64,000 nucleotides of DNA from Arthrobacter sp. YN (GTDB lineage Bacteria; Actinomycetota; Actinomycetes; Actinomycetales; Micrococcaceae): assembly GCF_002224285.1 (NCBI RefSeq), contig NZ_CP022436.1, forward strand, positions 1,922,001 through 1,986,000. The letters are read 5' to 3'. Within the stretch, counting starts at the first letter, position 1; the number at the start of each line of letters is the position of its first letter. Below the pieces are notes generated by a model, which was not told the DNA's origin, ran no database searches, and saw nothing but the letters and a program-made list of their open reading frames with translations. Made by a program: the position numbers and the translations under genes. Below are positions 1 through 8,544 of the stretch, one piece after another.

Positions 1-18
1 GTGTGCCGACGCCAAAAG

Positions 19-50
19 AAGCCCGCCACGGATTGTTCCGTGGCGGGCTT
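19..50. terminator. Intrinsic terminator hairpin
   Basis: A perfect 14-bp inverted repeat (19-32 with 37-50) encloses a 4-nt loop. It lies 18 bases past the stop codon of the minus-strand membrane-protein gene at 68-649, and the minus-strand side continues into a short T-containing tract. It probably ends that transcript and perhaps also one arriving from the left of the window. Confidence 0.8.
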
Positions 51-67
51 CGTGTTCTGTGGGTGAC

Positions 68-649
68 CTAGGCGCTTGGCGCGGGTCCCTGCGTCTCCGC
101 TGCTGCGGTTTTCGCCGCCTTGACGCGCTGGTTCTCCGCCTGCTTCAGCGCCTTCATTTGTTTGCCCCGCCGCCGCCAAAGAGCCCACAGGACTGTGACG
201 GCGATGAAGACCACCACTGCTGCAATGGCAGAAACGGCAGTCCAGGTTGTAAAGAAGCCGGCGTCCACGCTCAACGTCCGCTGGCCTGCGTGGGCTGATT
301 CCGTGGTTCCAAAGGCAATGCCGGCCGTCAGGAGGTTCGGGGTGGCGATGGCAACTGCTACCAGGAGAATGGCGATCTTCCACGGCCAGGCGACTGCCTT
401 GCGGGTGGCTTGCCAGGCCACAAGGAGGGGAATGAAGGTGAAAACAAAACCGTAGAACATGCCCACCAGGACACTGGCTCCGAGATCCCGCTTGATCTGA
501 CCGGCAATGACATCGGACCACCAGCGGGGGAGAATGGCCCCCAGGATAAAGTAGGCGGCCACTGCGGCAAGCAATGCCACCAGTATCAGGATTATTTTGA
601 CGCCCCAATTGCGCTTTTTCCGAGCTGGCACTTGTGCTTGTTCAGTCAT
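68..649 (-). CDS. Conserved membrane protein of unknown function
   Basis: A 193-residue protein with a short basic N-terminus and about four hydrophobic segments (roughly residues 15-40, 57-80, 88-112 and 135-160). A charged, Lys/Ala-rich tail follows. I see no catalytic motif and do not recognise the family beyond 'actinobacterial integral membrane protein'. It is transcribed away from gcvH and is followed by a strong terminator, so it is probably a single-gene unit. The start at 649 is the first ATG of the frame. Function is unknown. Confidence 0.8.
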   Translation of the reverse strand: MTEQAQVPARKKRNWGVKIILILVALLAAVAAYFILGAILPRWWSDVIAGQIKRDLGASVLVGMFYGFVFTFIPLLVAWQATRKAVAWPWKIAILLVAVAIATPNLLTAGIAFGTTESAHAGQRTLSVDAGFFTTWTAVSAIAAVVVFIAVTVLWALWRRRGKQMKALKQAENQRVKAAKTAAAETQGPAPSA

Positions 650-673
650 GGGTCAATCATGGCAGAGACCCCC

Positions 674-701
674 TTGGGCGCAGGGGAAATGTGCCTATAC
701 T
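674..701 (+). promoter_or_regulatory. Candidate promoter of gcvH
   Basis: A -35-like TTGGGC (674-679) lies 16 bp before a good -10 TATACT (696-701). Predicted transcription start is near 708, giving a leader of about 60 nt before gcvH. The call is by eye. Confidence 0.5.
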
Positions 702-766
702 TTCAGCGGTGGCCACCAGTGCGGGCCGCCGTCGAGGTTCGTCATTGTCCCGATGAAAGGCCACCC

Positions 767-1153
767 GTGAGCAATATTCCAGAAGATCTTTCCTATACCG
801 CGGAGCACGAATGGGTTACCGCTCCCGATGCCGAAGGCGTTGTGCGGATTGGTATAACCGACTTTGCGCAGGATGCCCTGGGTGACGTCGTCTACGCCCA
901 GATGCCTGAGCCCGGGACAAAGGTCACCGGCAATGAGGTGGTGGGGGAAGTTGAGTCCACCAAGAGCGTCAGCGACATCTATGCCCCGGTGAGCGGCGAG
1001 GTCATTAATCGCAATGACGCGTTGGACACCGATCCTGCACTGATTAACTCGGATCCATACGGTGAAGGGTGGCTCATTGAGGTCAAGCTCGCAGAAGCAG
1101 ATGCAGTGGATTCCCTGCTCAGTGCATCAGAGTACGAACAACAGGTAGGCTAA
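767..1153 (+). CDS. gcvH: Glycine cleavage system H protein
   Basis: Lipoyl carrier protein of the glycine cleavage system, 128 residues. It shuttles the aminomethyl group between the P, T and L proteins. The lipoylation site is the Lys in the motif VESTKSVSD, within a typical H-protein fold. The open frame extends far upstream, but I start at GTG 767 because an AAAGG ribosome site sits 6 nt before it and the H-protein homology begins there. The P, T and L genes are not nearby. The gcvH-FHA-MerR-bfn-MerR order matches Mycobacterium tuberculosis Rv1826-Rv1830, so it is probably the first gene of this cluster. Confidence 0.95.
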   Translation: MSNIPEDLSYTAEHEWVTAPDAEGVVRIGITDFAQDALGDVVYAQMPEPGTKVTGNEVVGEVESTKSVSDIYAPVSGEVINRNDALDTDPALINSDPYGEGWLIEVKLAEADAVDSLLSASEYEQQVG

Positions 1154-1159
1154 AGTTAT

Positions 1160-1211
1160 CTGGCCCGCCAGGCTGAATTTCCTTAGCGGGAAAAGCGCGA
1201 CGGCGGGCCAG
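1160..1211 (+). other. Inverted repeat between gcvH and garA
   Basis: CTGGCCCGCC (1160-1169) is exactly complementary to GGCGGGCCAG (1202-1211), separated by 32 nt. There is no T-tract, so it is not a standard terminator. It could fold in the gcvH-garA transcript or act as a DNA site. Confidence 0.45.
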
Positions 1212-1291
1212 CAACCGATTTGCCCGGCGGTACCGGGATGCGGAAGTGGCTGGCAGGTTTTTGAACTGCCGGCAGATGAGGAGGAAATTCC

Positions 1292-1768
1292 ATGGTTGGC
1301 GGCGAACAGAATCAAGCCAATGTCGGGAACGGCGCGGAGGAACAGCCTACGTCGGAGACCACCTCCATCAGCATCACGCCAACGTGGGACGAGCCAAGCA
1401 TCGCCCCCAAGTTGGCCCCTGAAGAGCGCGCATCCGTGGAAGCACTTCCGCCCAACTCGGCTTTGCTCATTGCCCACAGCGGGCCCAACGCCGGAGCGCG
1501 GTTCCTTTTGGATGCGGACACCACCACTGCGGGCCGGCACCCGGACGCGGACATCTTCCTGGATGACGTCACGGTGTCCCGCAAGCACGTCCAGTTCCTT
1601 CGCACGGCGTCAGGCTTCGAACTGGTGGACATGGGCAGCCTCAACGGTACATATGTCAACCACGACCGCGTTGACCGCGTGCACCTGAAGAGTGGCAACG
1701 AGGTACAGATCGGCAAGTTCCGGTTGACCTACTACCTGAGCCCTGTCCGCGCAGCAGGCCAAGTCTGA
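1292..1768 (+). CDS. garA: FHA-domain regulator GarA/OdhI
   Basis: A 158-residue forkhead-associated protein. The N-terminal tail carries ETTSI at residues 22-26, matching the conserved ETTS(V) motif phosphorylated by PknB/PknG-type kinases in GarA and OdhI. The FHA core follows, with GR at 81-82, SRKH at 96-99 and GSLNGTYVN near 113. In the family, the unphosphorylated protein binds 2-oxoglutarate dehydrogenase and glutamate dehydrogenase. Phosphorylation makes the FHA domain bind its own tail and releases them. A GAGGAGGA ribosome site lies 6 nt before ATG 1292. The kinase acting on it here is unknown; a PknL-type kinase is encoded at 16.2-18.3 kb. Confidence 0.92.
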   Translation: MVGGEQNQANVGNGAEEQPTSETTSISITPTWDEPSIAPKLAPEERASVEALPPNSALLIAHSGPNAGARFLLDADTTTAGRHPDADIFLDDVTVSRKHVQFLRTASGFELVDMGSLNGTYVNHDRVDRVHLKSGNEVQIGKFRLTYYLSPVRAAGQV

Positions 1769-1782
1769 CGGGGTACCTGCCT

Positions 1783-2505
1783 GTGGCTATCGCCCAGCCG
1801 GACCGCCGCGGACCGCAGGTCCTGAACATTGGGGAAGTCCTCGCCCAGTTGAGTGACGACTTCCCTGGAATGACTGCGTCGAAGATCCGTTTCCTGGAGG
1901 AAAAGGGACTCATCAATCCCCAGCGGACCGCTGCAGGCTACAGACAGTATGCGGACAGTGACGTCGAGCGCCTCCGGTTCGTCCTGGCACTGCAGCGCGA
2001 TCAGTACCTTCCGCTGAAAGTCATCAAAGATTACCTGGACGCCATCGATCGCGGAGAGCGCCCGGAGAATCTGCCACCCGGCGTGACGGTGGCGCCCCAG
2101 GCCGTCTCGGCCGGAATGGCTGCCGAGAGGCAAGGAAGGGCGCGGGCGCTGACCGAGGAGCAGTTGCGCTCTGAGTCGGGAGCGAGCGTGCCGTTGCTGG
2201 AATCACTGTTGAGCTTTGGGCTCATCAGCCACGTCGGCGGTCGCTTCGATGAACACGCCCTCCAAGTGGCACGGGCCTGCGTGCAGTTGGAAGGGCACGG
2301 CCTCGAACCGCGGCACCTTCGTCCTTTCCAGGCTGCGGCAGACCGTGAGTTCGGCTTGGTGGAACGGGCCGTAGCGCCTCTGACGTCCCGCCGCGACGCC
2401 GCGTCCCAAGCCCGCGCAGCAGAAGCTGCCCGTGAGATCAGTGAGCTCTGCCTCACCCTTCACAGGGCGCTCGTCCATGATCGCATCTCCCGGATGGACA
2501 GCTGA
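1783..2505 (+). CDS. ftsR: MerR-family regulator, FtsR-like
   Basis: A 240-residue MerR-type regulator starting at GTG 1783. The winged-helix segment (about residues 14-75) contains MTASKIRFLEEKGLI, typical of the DNA-recognition region, followed by a longer C-terminal half than metal-sensing MerR proteins have. No Cys cluster is seen, so metal sensing is unlikely. It is the positional equivalent of M. tuberculosis Rv1828 and Corynebacterium glutamicum FtsR, which activates ftsZ transcription. By inference it may act on the ftsZ region at 39.3 kb. It sits 14 nt after garA and overlaps the next gene by one base. Confidence 0.85.
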   Translation: MAIAQPDRRGPQVLNIGEVLAQLSDDFPGMTASKIRFLEEKGLINPQRTAAGYRQYADSDVERLRFVLALQRDQYLPLKVIKDYLDAIDRGERPENLPPGVTVAPQAVSAGMAAERQGRARALTEEQLRSESGASVPLLESLLSFGLISHVGGRFDEHALQVARACVQLEGHGLEPRHLRPFQAAADREFGLVERAVAPLTSRRDAASQARAAEAAREISELCLTLHRALVHDRISRMDS

Positions 2506-3008
2506 TGATCGAAGTCGAAATCGTAGGCGTCCGCATAGAATTGCCGTCCAACCAGCCCTTGGTGCTTCTTCGCGAACTCAATGGCGAACGGCATGTGCCT
2601 ATCTGGATCGGCACCCCGGAGGCCAGCGCCATCGCTTTGGCCCAGCAGGGAGTGGTTCCGCCCCGGCCCATGACGCACGACCTCCTGGTGGACGTTGTTG
2701 AATCCCTGGGGCACTCCATCATCAGCGTCAACATCGTTGCTGTTGAGGACAACATCTTTTACGGGCAACTGCAGTTCGACGACGGCACTGTGGTCAGTTC
2801 CAGGGCTTCGGACGCGCTGGCGCTGGCGCTCCGGGCCAAATGTCGAATTTGGTGCGCTGATGCCGTGATGGAAGAAGCCGGTGTTCGGATCACGGAACAC
2901 GACGAAGGTGAAGACTCCGAACCGGATCCCAGTGTGGACGAAGAACGGGAAATGCGCCGCTTTCGGGAGTTCCTGGACGACGTGGAACCAGAAGACTTCG
3001 AAGGCTGA
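2505..3008 (+). CDS. Bifunctional nuclease family (BFN, DUF151) protein
   Basis: A 167-residue protein of the BFN/DUF151 family. Recognition is from the N-terminal beta-rich segment including LPIWIG-like HVPIWIGTPEA, the MTHDLL segment and SRASDALALALR. The acidic C-terminus is common in actinobacterial members. Its molecular function in bacteria is not settled; plant relatives have nuclease activity. ATG 2505 shares its A with the upstream TGA, so translation is probably coupled to ftsR. It corresponds to Rv1829. Confidence 0.85.
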   Translation: MIEVEIVGVRIELPSNQPLVLLRELNGERHVPIWIGTPEASAIALAQQGVVPPRPMTHDLLVDVVESLGHSIISVNIVAVEDNIFYGQLQFDDGTVVSSRASDALALALRAKCRIWCADAVMEEAGVRITEHDEGEDSEPDPSVDEEREMRRFREFLDDVEPEDFEG

Positions 3009-3022
3009 GACACCCTAAGCCT

Positions 3023-3041
3023 AAAGTTGAGGGTGAAAGTT
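3023..3041 (+). promoter_or_regulatory. Direct AAAGTT repeats before the second merR gene
   Basis: AAAGTT occurs at 3023-3028 and 3036-3041, a 13-bp period, in the 235-nt gap before the MerR gene at 3244. The gap is long enough for its own promoter. The repeats are a weak candidate for a regulator site. Confidence 0.25.
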
Positions 3042-3243
3042 TCGACACGACTGGAAATTGGGGCCAAGGTCTTTGACCTCGGCCCCCGACGGGCCTAACG
3101 TCGAAGATATCAAGTTCCCGTTGCATACACTGCCTGCGCAAGTCACACTGGAAGGTGCGGACTTGTGGGAATTACACTGCTGCATTTCAGTGTTGTGCCA
3201 GAGAATGCACCGTCCCCAAGGGAACTGAGAACAAGGAGGTCAC

Positions 3244-3837
3244 GTGAGTCCGAAAGGCGAAGCAGGCGAGCTGAAGCAGGCCTCGACCGGCATTGCTGCG
3301 CCCGCATCCGGCGCCCAAGGGTTGCTCTTCACAGAGGACCTTCCTGTGCTGGACGAGGACGCGGGCTACCGCGGTCCCACCGCATGCAAAGCCGCAGGCA
3401 TCACGTACCGCCAACTCGATTACTGGGCCCGTACGGGCCTGGTGGAGCCGGCTGTGCGCGGCGCGGCCGGATCAGGATCGCAGCGGCTCTATGGGTTCCG
3501 CGACATCCTGGTTCTCAAAGTGGTCAAGCGACTCCTTGATACAGGTGTTTCCCTGCAGCAGATCCGAACCGCCGTGGAGCACCTCCGCGAGCGGGGTGTT
3601 GAGGACCTTGCGCAGATTACCCTGATGAGCGACGGCGCGAGTGTCTATGAATGTACCTCTGCGGACGAAGTCATTGACCTTGTCCAAGGCGGACAGGGCG
3701 TCTTCGGCATCGCCGTTGGACGCGTATGGCGGGAAGTAGAGGGAAGCCTGGCCGCGCTTCCGAGTGAGCACGCCGTGGAGCAGTCCTTTCCCGACGACGA
3801 ACTGAGCAAGCGCCGCGTGGCCCGCCGCATCAGCTGA
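3244..3837 (+). CDS. MerR-family regulator (Rv1830/ResR-like)
   Basis: A 197-residue MerR-type protein from GTG 3244, with a strong AAGGAGGT ribosome site 3 nt before it. The recognition region includes ACKAAGITYRQLDYWARTGL and the wing SGSQRLYGFRDI. It matches Rv1830 by position and fold; that protein was named ResR/McdR in mycobacteria because mutations affect growth and recovery from drugs. It is separated from bfn by 235 nt, so it may be transcribed both from the cluster and from its own promoter. A terminator follows at 3886-3919. The ligand, if any, is unknown. Confidence 0.85.
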   Translation: MSPKGEAGELKQASTGIAAPASGAQGLLFTEDLPVLDEDAGYRGPTACKAAGITYRQLDYWARTGLVEPAVRGAAGSGSQRLYGFRDILVLKVVKRLLDTGVSLQQIRTAVEHLRERGVEDLAQITLMSDGASVYECTSADEVIDLVQGGQGVFGIAVGRVWREVEGSLAALPSEHAVEQSFPDDELSKRRVARRIS

Positions 3838-3885
3838 ACACCGGCACACCGCAGCAAAGCTCAAACCGCAGCAAAGCTTAAAGAG

Positions 3886-3919
3886 AAAGAGCCTCTTCCC
3901 GTCAGGGAGGAGGCTCTTT
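3886..3919. terminator. Terminator between convergent merR and parA genes
   Basis: AAAGAGCCTC (3886-3895) pairs with GAGGCTCTTT (3910-3919), with partial CTTCCC/GGGAGG pairing inside. A-rich and T-rich flanks suit termination in both directions. Just upstream is a 13-bp direct duplication, CCGCAGCAAAGCT, at 3849-3861 and 3866-3878. Confidence 0.8.
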
Positions 3920-3972
3920 CCATAGGCGGAAACTCTGCGGGTCCGAGGTTGTTTTCAGCCACGCTGCATCAC

Positions 3973-4782
3973 TTAGCGCTGGCGGCGGTCCCGCAAGGAT
4001 GGCTGTCCCGCCAGGAGGCTCTCCAGAAGCGCGTCGAACAGCTTGGCGGAGTTCTTGGCCGAATCTCCGGGCCAGTGGTGCACAGAGTGGGCGGCACCCT
4101 GGATCTGCTGCCAATTCGCCTGTTCCGGAATGTGGGGAGTCAGCAGCAAGTCACCGAACATGGACTCCATCTCAGCCAGGCGGAAGGTGTGCTCGGCGGA
4201 GCCTGTACGTACCCGGTTGGCAACGATGCCGGCCGGAGCCAGATGGGGAGCGAACTCCTGCCGGAAGAGTTGAATGGCACGCATGGTGCGTTCAGTACCG
4301 GCCACGGAAAACAGCCCGGGCTCAGCCACAAGGACCACCCGGTCACTGGCGCTCCACGCCATGCGCGTCAAGCCGTTGAGGGACGGTGGGCAGTCCACCA
4401 GCACGAGTTCGTAAGCTGTGGTGCCGGCCAGTACTGCTGAGAGTCTGCGGAGGTCGCGCCGTCCCAGGTCCGGGCGGTCGTAGATTCCAGTGAACGCCGA
4501 ACCTACTGCGACATCCAGGGTGCCGTCGCTGGATCCGTTGGAGACCCAGCTGCTGCCCGCCACGTTTTCCTGGAGCCGGGCCTTCCGGGGGCTTTTGAGC
4601 ATCCGGCCGATATCCAATTGCCCGCCCGGCTGGACACCCAGTGCCGTGGTGGCGTCGGCGTGGGGATCGAGATCCACTACCAGGGTAGGAATGCCGGCGG
4701 CAAGGGCCGCGGACGCCAGACCAGTGGTCACGGACGTCTTTCCCACTCCACCTTTGAGGCTGCTGATGCTGACTACTTGCAC
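3973..4782 (-). CDS. ParA-family ATPase, orphan
   Basis: A 269-residue ParA/MinD-type ATPase. The deviant Walker A KGGVGKTS (about residues 10-17) has both signature lysines, and VVDLDPHADATT and VLVDCPPSL follow as Walker A' and B. No parB or parS-like partner lies beside it, and the true chromosomal parA is normally near oriC, so this is an orphan paralog. Cargo is unknown. GTG 4782 has no Shine-Dalgarno sequence, but a TAGGTT box ends 5 nt upstream, so the mRNA may be leaderless. Confidence 0.88.
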   Translation of the reverse strand: MQVVSISSLKGGVGKTSVTTGLASAALAAGIPTLVVDLDPHADATTALGVQPGGQLDIGRMLKSPRKARLQENVAGSSWVSNGSSDGTLDVAVGSAFTGIYDRPDLGRRDLRRLSAVLAGTTAYELVLVDCPPSLNGLTRMAWSASDRVVLVAEPGLFSVAGTERTMRAIQLFRQEFAPHLAPAGIVANRVRTGSAEHTFRLAEMESMFGDLLLTPHIPEQANWQQIQGAAHSVHHWPGDSAKNSAKLFDALLESLLAGQPSLRDRRQR

Positions 4783-5084
4783 TTGAAAACCTAAAACCTA
4801 ACGCCGGTTGCCGTATCGCGCTGATTCGGCTCCGGAAGCGCCGGAGCCGGGGCTTGCCGAAGCCCCCTCAACATCATATGGTGCATGGCGGCCGATTCCC
4901 GCTTTCTACGCGCCCGGCCGCGGGAGACGAAGCAGGCAATAGCACGCCATCGGATCGCGCGCACGCATATACAGCCCACATGACGATTCCTTTGTGATGG
5001 TTGCCACAAAGATTTGTGTTTGATGCTGGCGGCACTACACACTGTGACCACCGACCGATCCACCCGCAATGATGCAGGAGAAGT
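4783..5084. other. Divergent intergenic region between parA and pyc
   Basis: About 300 bases with no convincing gene. It holds the minus-strand parA start signals (two tandem TAGGTTTT elements at 4786-4800), a CRP-like site at 4990-5011 and the pyc ribosome site AGGAGAAG at about 5073-5080. I could not fix the pyc -10 element. Confidence 0.5.
4990..5011 (+). promoter_or_regulatory. Candidate CRP/GlxR-type operator upstream of pyc
   Basis: CTTTGTG (4990-4996) and CACAAAG (5005-5011) form a 7-bp inverted repeat with an 8-nt spacer. The core at 4993-5008 reads TGTGA-N6-CCACA, one mismatch from the CRP/GlxR consensus TGTGA-N6-TCACA. It ends 73 bp before the pyc start. Confidence 0.45.
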
Positions 5085-8000
5085 ATGTTTTCGAAAATTC
5101 TGGTGGCCAATCGCGGCGAAATCGCGATCAGGGCGTTTCGCGCTGGTTATGAACTGGGCGCCAAGACCGTAGCCGTCTTTCCGCACGAGGACCGCAACTC
5201 GATCCACCGGCAGAAGGCCGACGAAGCTTACCTGATCGGCGAGGTGGGCCACCCTGTCCGCGCCTACCTTGACGTGGAGGAGGTTGTCCGCGTCGCCAAG
5301 GAAGCCGGCGCAGACGCCATCTACCCCGGCTATGGCTTCCTCTCGGAGAACCCGGACCTCGCCCGTGCTGCGAAAGCAGCGGGAATCACTTTCGTGGGCC
5401 CGCCCGCGGAGGTGCTGGAACTCGCCGGCAACAAGGTTGCAGCCTTGGAAGCGGCCCGCAAGGCCGGTGTACCCGTCTTGAAGTCCAGCCAGCCTTCCAA
5501 GGACCTTGACGAGCTCATCGCGGCCGCAGACGAGATTGGGTTCCCCATCTTCGCCAAGGCTGTTGCCGGCGGTGGCGGACGAGGAATGCGCCGCGTTGAG
5601 ACGCGCGAAGCCCTCCCTGAGGCCTTGCAGTCCGCCATGCGCGAGGCTGACGCTGCGTTCGGCGATCCCACTATGTTCCTTGAGCAGGCTGTTCTGCGTC
5701 CCCGGCACATCGAAGTGCAGATCCTGGCTGACGCCGAGGGCAATGTCATGCACCTCTTCGAACGTGACTGTTCATTGCAGCGCCGCCACCAGAAGGTGGT
5801 GGAAATCGCTCCGGCGCCAAACCTGGATGAGAACATCCGCCAGGCGCTCTACCGCGATGCCGTGGCTTTCGCGAAGGCCCTCAACTATGTCAACGCGGGA
5901 ACGGTGGAGTTCCTCGTGGACACCGAGGGTGAGCGCGCCGGCCAGCACGTGTTCATCGAGATGAACCCCCGCATCCAGGTGGAGCACACGGTCACCGAGG
6001 AAATCACGGATGTGGACCTCGTACAGGCGCAGATGCGCATCGCTTCGGGTGAGACCCTGGCGGACCTTGGATTGAGCCAGGAGTCCGTTTCCATCAAGGG
6101 CGCCGCGCTGCAGTGCCGCATCACCACCGAAGACCCGGCCAACGGCTTCCGGCCGGACGTCGGAAAGATCACGGGTTACCGCTCTGCCGGCGGTGCCGGA
6201 GTCAGGCTCGACGGCGGCACCGTTTACTCGGGTGCCGAGATCAGCCCGCACTTTGACTCCATGCTGGTCAAGCTGACCTGCCGGGGCCGGGACTACCCTG
6301 CAGCAGTGGCCCGTGCCCGCCGTGGCCTCGCAGAGTTCCGTATCCGCGGCGTGTCCACCAATATCCCGTTCCTCCAGGCTGTCCTTGCGGATCCGGACTT
6401 CAACGCCGGCAACGTGGCCACGGACTTCATCGACAAGCGCCCGGAACTGCTGAAGTCGCACATCTCCGCCGACCGTGGCACCAAGCTGCTCACCTGGTTG
6501 GCTGAGGTGACTGTGAACAAGCCGAACGGCGAGCTGACGGTCCACTCAGACCCGGCCAACAAGCTGCCGGCGATCGAGGGACCGGTTCCCACCTCAGGTT
6601 CGCGCCAGAAGCTGATGGAACTCGGGCCCGAGGGCTTCGCCAAGGCCCTTCGCGAGCAGCAGGCCCTGGCTGTCACGGACACCACCTTCCGTGACGCCCA
6701 CCAGTCGCTCCTGGCCACCCGCGTCCGCACCCGTGACCTCGTCGCGGCCGGTCCCGCGGTGACGGCCCTGATGCCGGAACTCCTTTCCGTGGAAGCCTGG
6801 GGCGGTGCCACGTACGATGTTGCCCTGCGTTTCCTCGGCGAGGACCCCTGGGACCGTCTGGCCGCACTGCGCCAGGCACTTCCCAACACCTGCCTCCAGA
6901 TGCTCCTCCGCGGACGCAACACTGTTGGCTACACGCCGTACCCTGAGGAAGTGACTGAGGCTTTCGTTAACGAAGCAGCAGCCACCGGCATCGATATCTT
7001 CCGCATCTTCGATGCCCTCAACGATGTCAACCAGATGGCACCGGCCATCCGGGCCGTGCGGGCCACCGGAACCGCCGTCGCAGAAGTGGCACTTTGCTAT
7101 ACGGGCAACCTCCTTGACCCCAACGAGGACCTGTACACCCTTGACTACTATCTGGACCTCGCCCAGAAGATCGTCGACGCCGGTGCGCACATCCTCGCCA
7201 TTAAGGACATGGCAGGCCTGTTGCGTCCGGCGGCCGCCACAAAACTGGTGACGGCGTTGCGCGAGCGCTTCGACCTGCCGGTGCATCTCCACACGCACGA
7301 CACCGCCGGTGGGCAGCTTGCGACCCTGCTGGCTGCCGTCGAAGCCGGCGTGGACGCTGTTGACGTCGCTGCTGCCTCCCTTGCCGGGACCACCAGCCAG
7401 CCTGCGGCTTCGGCCTTGGTGGCAGCCTTGGCCAACACCCCGCGGGACACCGGCCTCAGCCTGACCAACGTCGGCGCCATGGAGCCCTACTGGGAAGCTG
7501 TCCGCCGCGTCTACGCGCCCTTCGAGTCGGGTCTGCCGGGCCCCACAGGCCGTGTCTACCAGCACGAAATCCCGGGCGGCCAGCTGTCCAACCTTCGCCA
7601 GCAGGCTATAGCCCTGGGGCTGGGGGAGCAGTTCGAAGCCATTGAGGACATGTACACCGCTGCCGACCGCATCCTGGGCCGGCTGGTCAAGGTGACGCCT
7701 TCCTCCAAGGTGGTGGGTGACCTCGCCCTGCACCTGGTTGGCTTGAACGCTGATCCGGCGGACTTCAACGAGAACCCGCAGAACTACGACATCCCGGACT
7801 CCGTGATCGGCTTCCTGTCCGGCGAACTCGGAGATCCTCCTGGAGGCTGGCCCGAGCCGTTCCGTACCAAGGCACTGCAGGGCCGCAGCGTCAAGGTCCG
7901 CGATGTGGATATCAGCGCCGAAGACAGCGCTGCGCTCAAGGCTGATTCCAAGACGCGCCAGCACACGCTCAACCGTTTGCTCTTCGCGGGTCCCACCAAG

Positions 8001-8480
8001 GACTACCTGAAGAGTGTGGAGACCTACGGCAACATCTCCGTGCTGGACACCCGTGACTACCTCTACGGTTTCCAGCAAGGCTCAGAGCATGTGATCGAGC
8101 TGGAAAAGGGCGTTCGCCTTATTGCCCAGCTTGAAGCGGTGTCCGAAGCCGATGAGAAGGGCATGCGCACGGTGATGTGCACGCTCAACGGCCAGTCCCG
8201 CCCGGTGGTTGTCCGTGACCGTTCGGTGGTCAGCAACGTCAAGGCAGCAGAGAAGGCCGATGCTGCCCAGCCAGGCCAGATTGCAGCCCCGTTCGCAGGT
8301 GCCGTGACGGTCACGGTCAAGGCGGGCGACGTAGTCAACGCAGGCGATACGGTGGCCACCATTGAGGCCATGAAGATGGAAGCATCCATCACGACGCCGG
8401 TAGCCGGCACCGTCTCACGCTTGGCCATTTCCTCGGTGGAGCAGGTCCAGGGCGGCGACTTGCTGCTGGTGATCGGCTAG
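5085..8480 (+). CDS. pyc: Pyruvate carboxylase
   Basis: Single-chain biotin enzyme of 1131 residues that makes oxaloacetate from pyruvate, bicarbonate and ATP to refill the TCA cycle. The biotin carboxylase domain comes first (about residues 1-450, with ATP-binding GGGGRGM near 165). The carboxyltransferase domain follows (about 530-800, starting TDTTFRDAHQS). The biotinyl domain is C-terminal, with the modified Lys in EAMKMEA near residue 1097. Length is normal for the single-polypeptide form. AGGAGAAG precedes ATG 5085. The gene stands alone and ends in a strong terminator. Confidence 0.97.
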   Translation: MFSKILVANRGEIAIRAFRAGYELGAKTVAVFPHEDRNSIHRQKADEAYLIGEVGHPVRAYLDVEEVVRVAKEAGADAIYPGYGFLSENPDLARAAKAAGITFVGPPAEVLELAGNKVAALEAARKAGVPVLKSSQPSKDLDELIAAADEIGFPIFAKAVAGGGGRGMRRVETREALPEALQSAMREADAAFGDPTMFLEQAVLRPRHIEVQILADAEGNVMHLFERDCSLQRRHQKVVEIAPAPNLDENIRQALYRDAVAFAKALNYVNAGTVEFLVDTEGERAGQHVFIEMNPRIQVEHTVTEEITDVDLVQAQMRIASGETLADLGLSQESVSIKGAALQCRITTEDPANGFRPDVGKITGYRSAGGAGVRLDGGTVYSGAEISPHFDSMLVKLTCRGRDYPAAVARARRGLAEFRIRGVSTNIPFLQAVLADPDFNAGNVATDFIDKRPELLKSHISADRGTKLLTWLAEVTVNKPNGELTVHSDPANKLPAIEGPVPTSGSRQKLMELGPEGFAKALREQQALAVTDTTFRDAHQSLLATRVRTRDLVAAGPAVTALMPELLSVEAWGGATYDVALRFLGEDPWDRLAALRQALPNTCLQMLLRGRNTVGYTPYPEEVTEAFVNEAAATGIDIFRIFDALNDVNQMAPAIRAVRATGTAVAEVALCYTGNLLDPNEDLYTLDYYLDLAQKIVDAGAHILAIKDMAGLLRPAAATKLVTALRERFDLPVHLHTHDTAGGQLATLLAAVEAGVDAVDVAAASLAGTTSQPAASALVAALANTPRDTGLSLTNVGAMEPYWEAVRRVYAPFESGLPGPTGRVYQHEIPGGQLSNLRQQAIALGLGEQFEAIEDMYTAADRILGRLVKVTPSSKVVGDLALHLVGLNADPADFNENPQNYDIPDSVIGFLSGELGDPPGGWPEPFRTKALQGRSVKVRDVDISAEDSAALKADSKTRQHTLNRLLFAGPTKDYLKSVETYGNISVLDTRDYLYGFQQGSEHVIELEKGVRLIAQLEAVSEADEKGMRTVMCTLNGQSRPVVVRDRSVVSNVKAAEKADAAQPGQIAAPFAGAVTVTVKAGDVVNAGDTVATIEAMKMEASITTPVAGTVSRLAISSVEQVQGGDLLLVIG

Positions 8481-8492
8481 CAATCCGCCCAT

Positions 8493-8532
8493 AAAAGTAC
8501 CCCGTCCGGAAACGTCCGGACGGGGTACTTTT
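8493..8532. terminator. Bidirectional terminator between pyc and fadD
   Basis: A perfect 18-bp stem (8493-8510 with 8515-8532) with loop AACG, an A-rich 5' side and a T-run on the 3' side. It serves both convergent genes. Confidence 0.93.
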
Positions 8533-8544
8533 TGTCGTGGTCTT

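Noticed and set aside
654..766. Glycine riboswitch before gcvH
   Set aside because: The leader is only about 60 nt and shows no tandem aptamer-like pairing.
3849..3878. 13-bp direct duplication CCGCAGCAAAGCT before the merR terminator
   Set aside because: A local tandem slip between convergent genes, with no sign of function.
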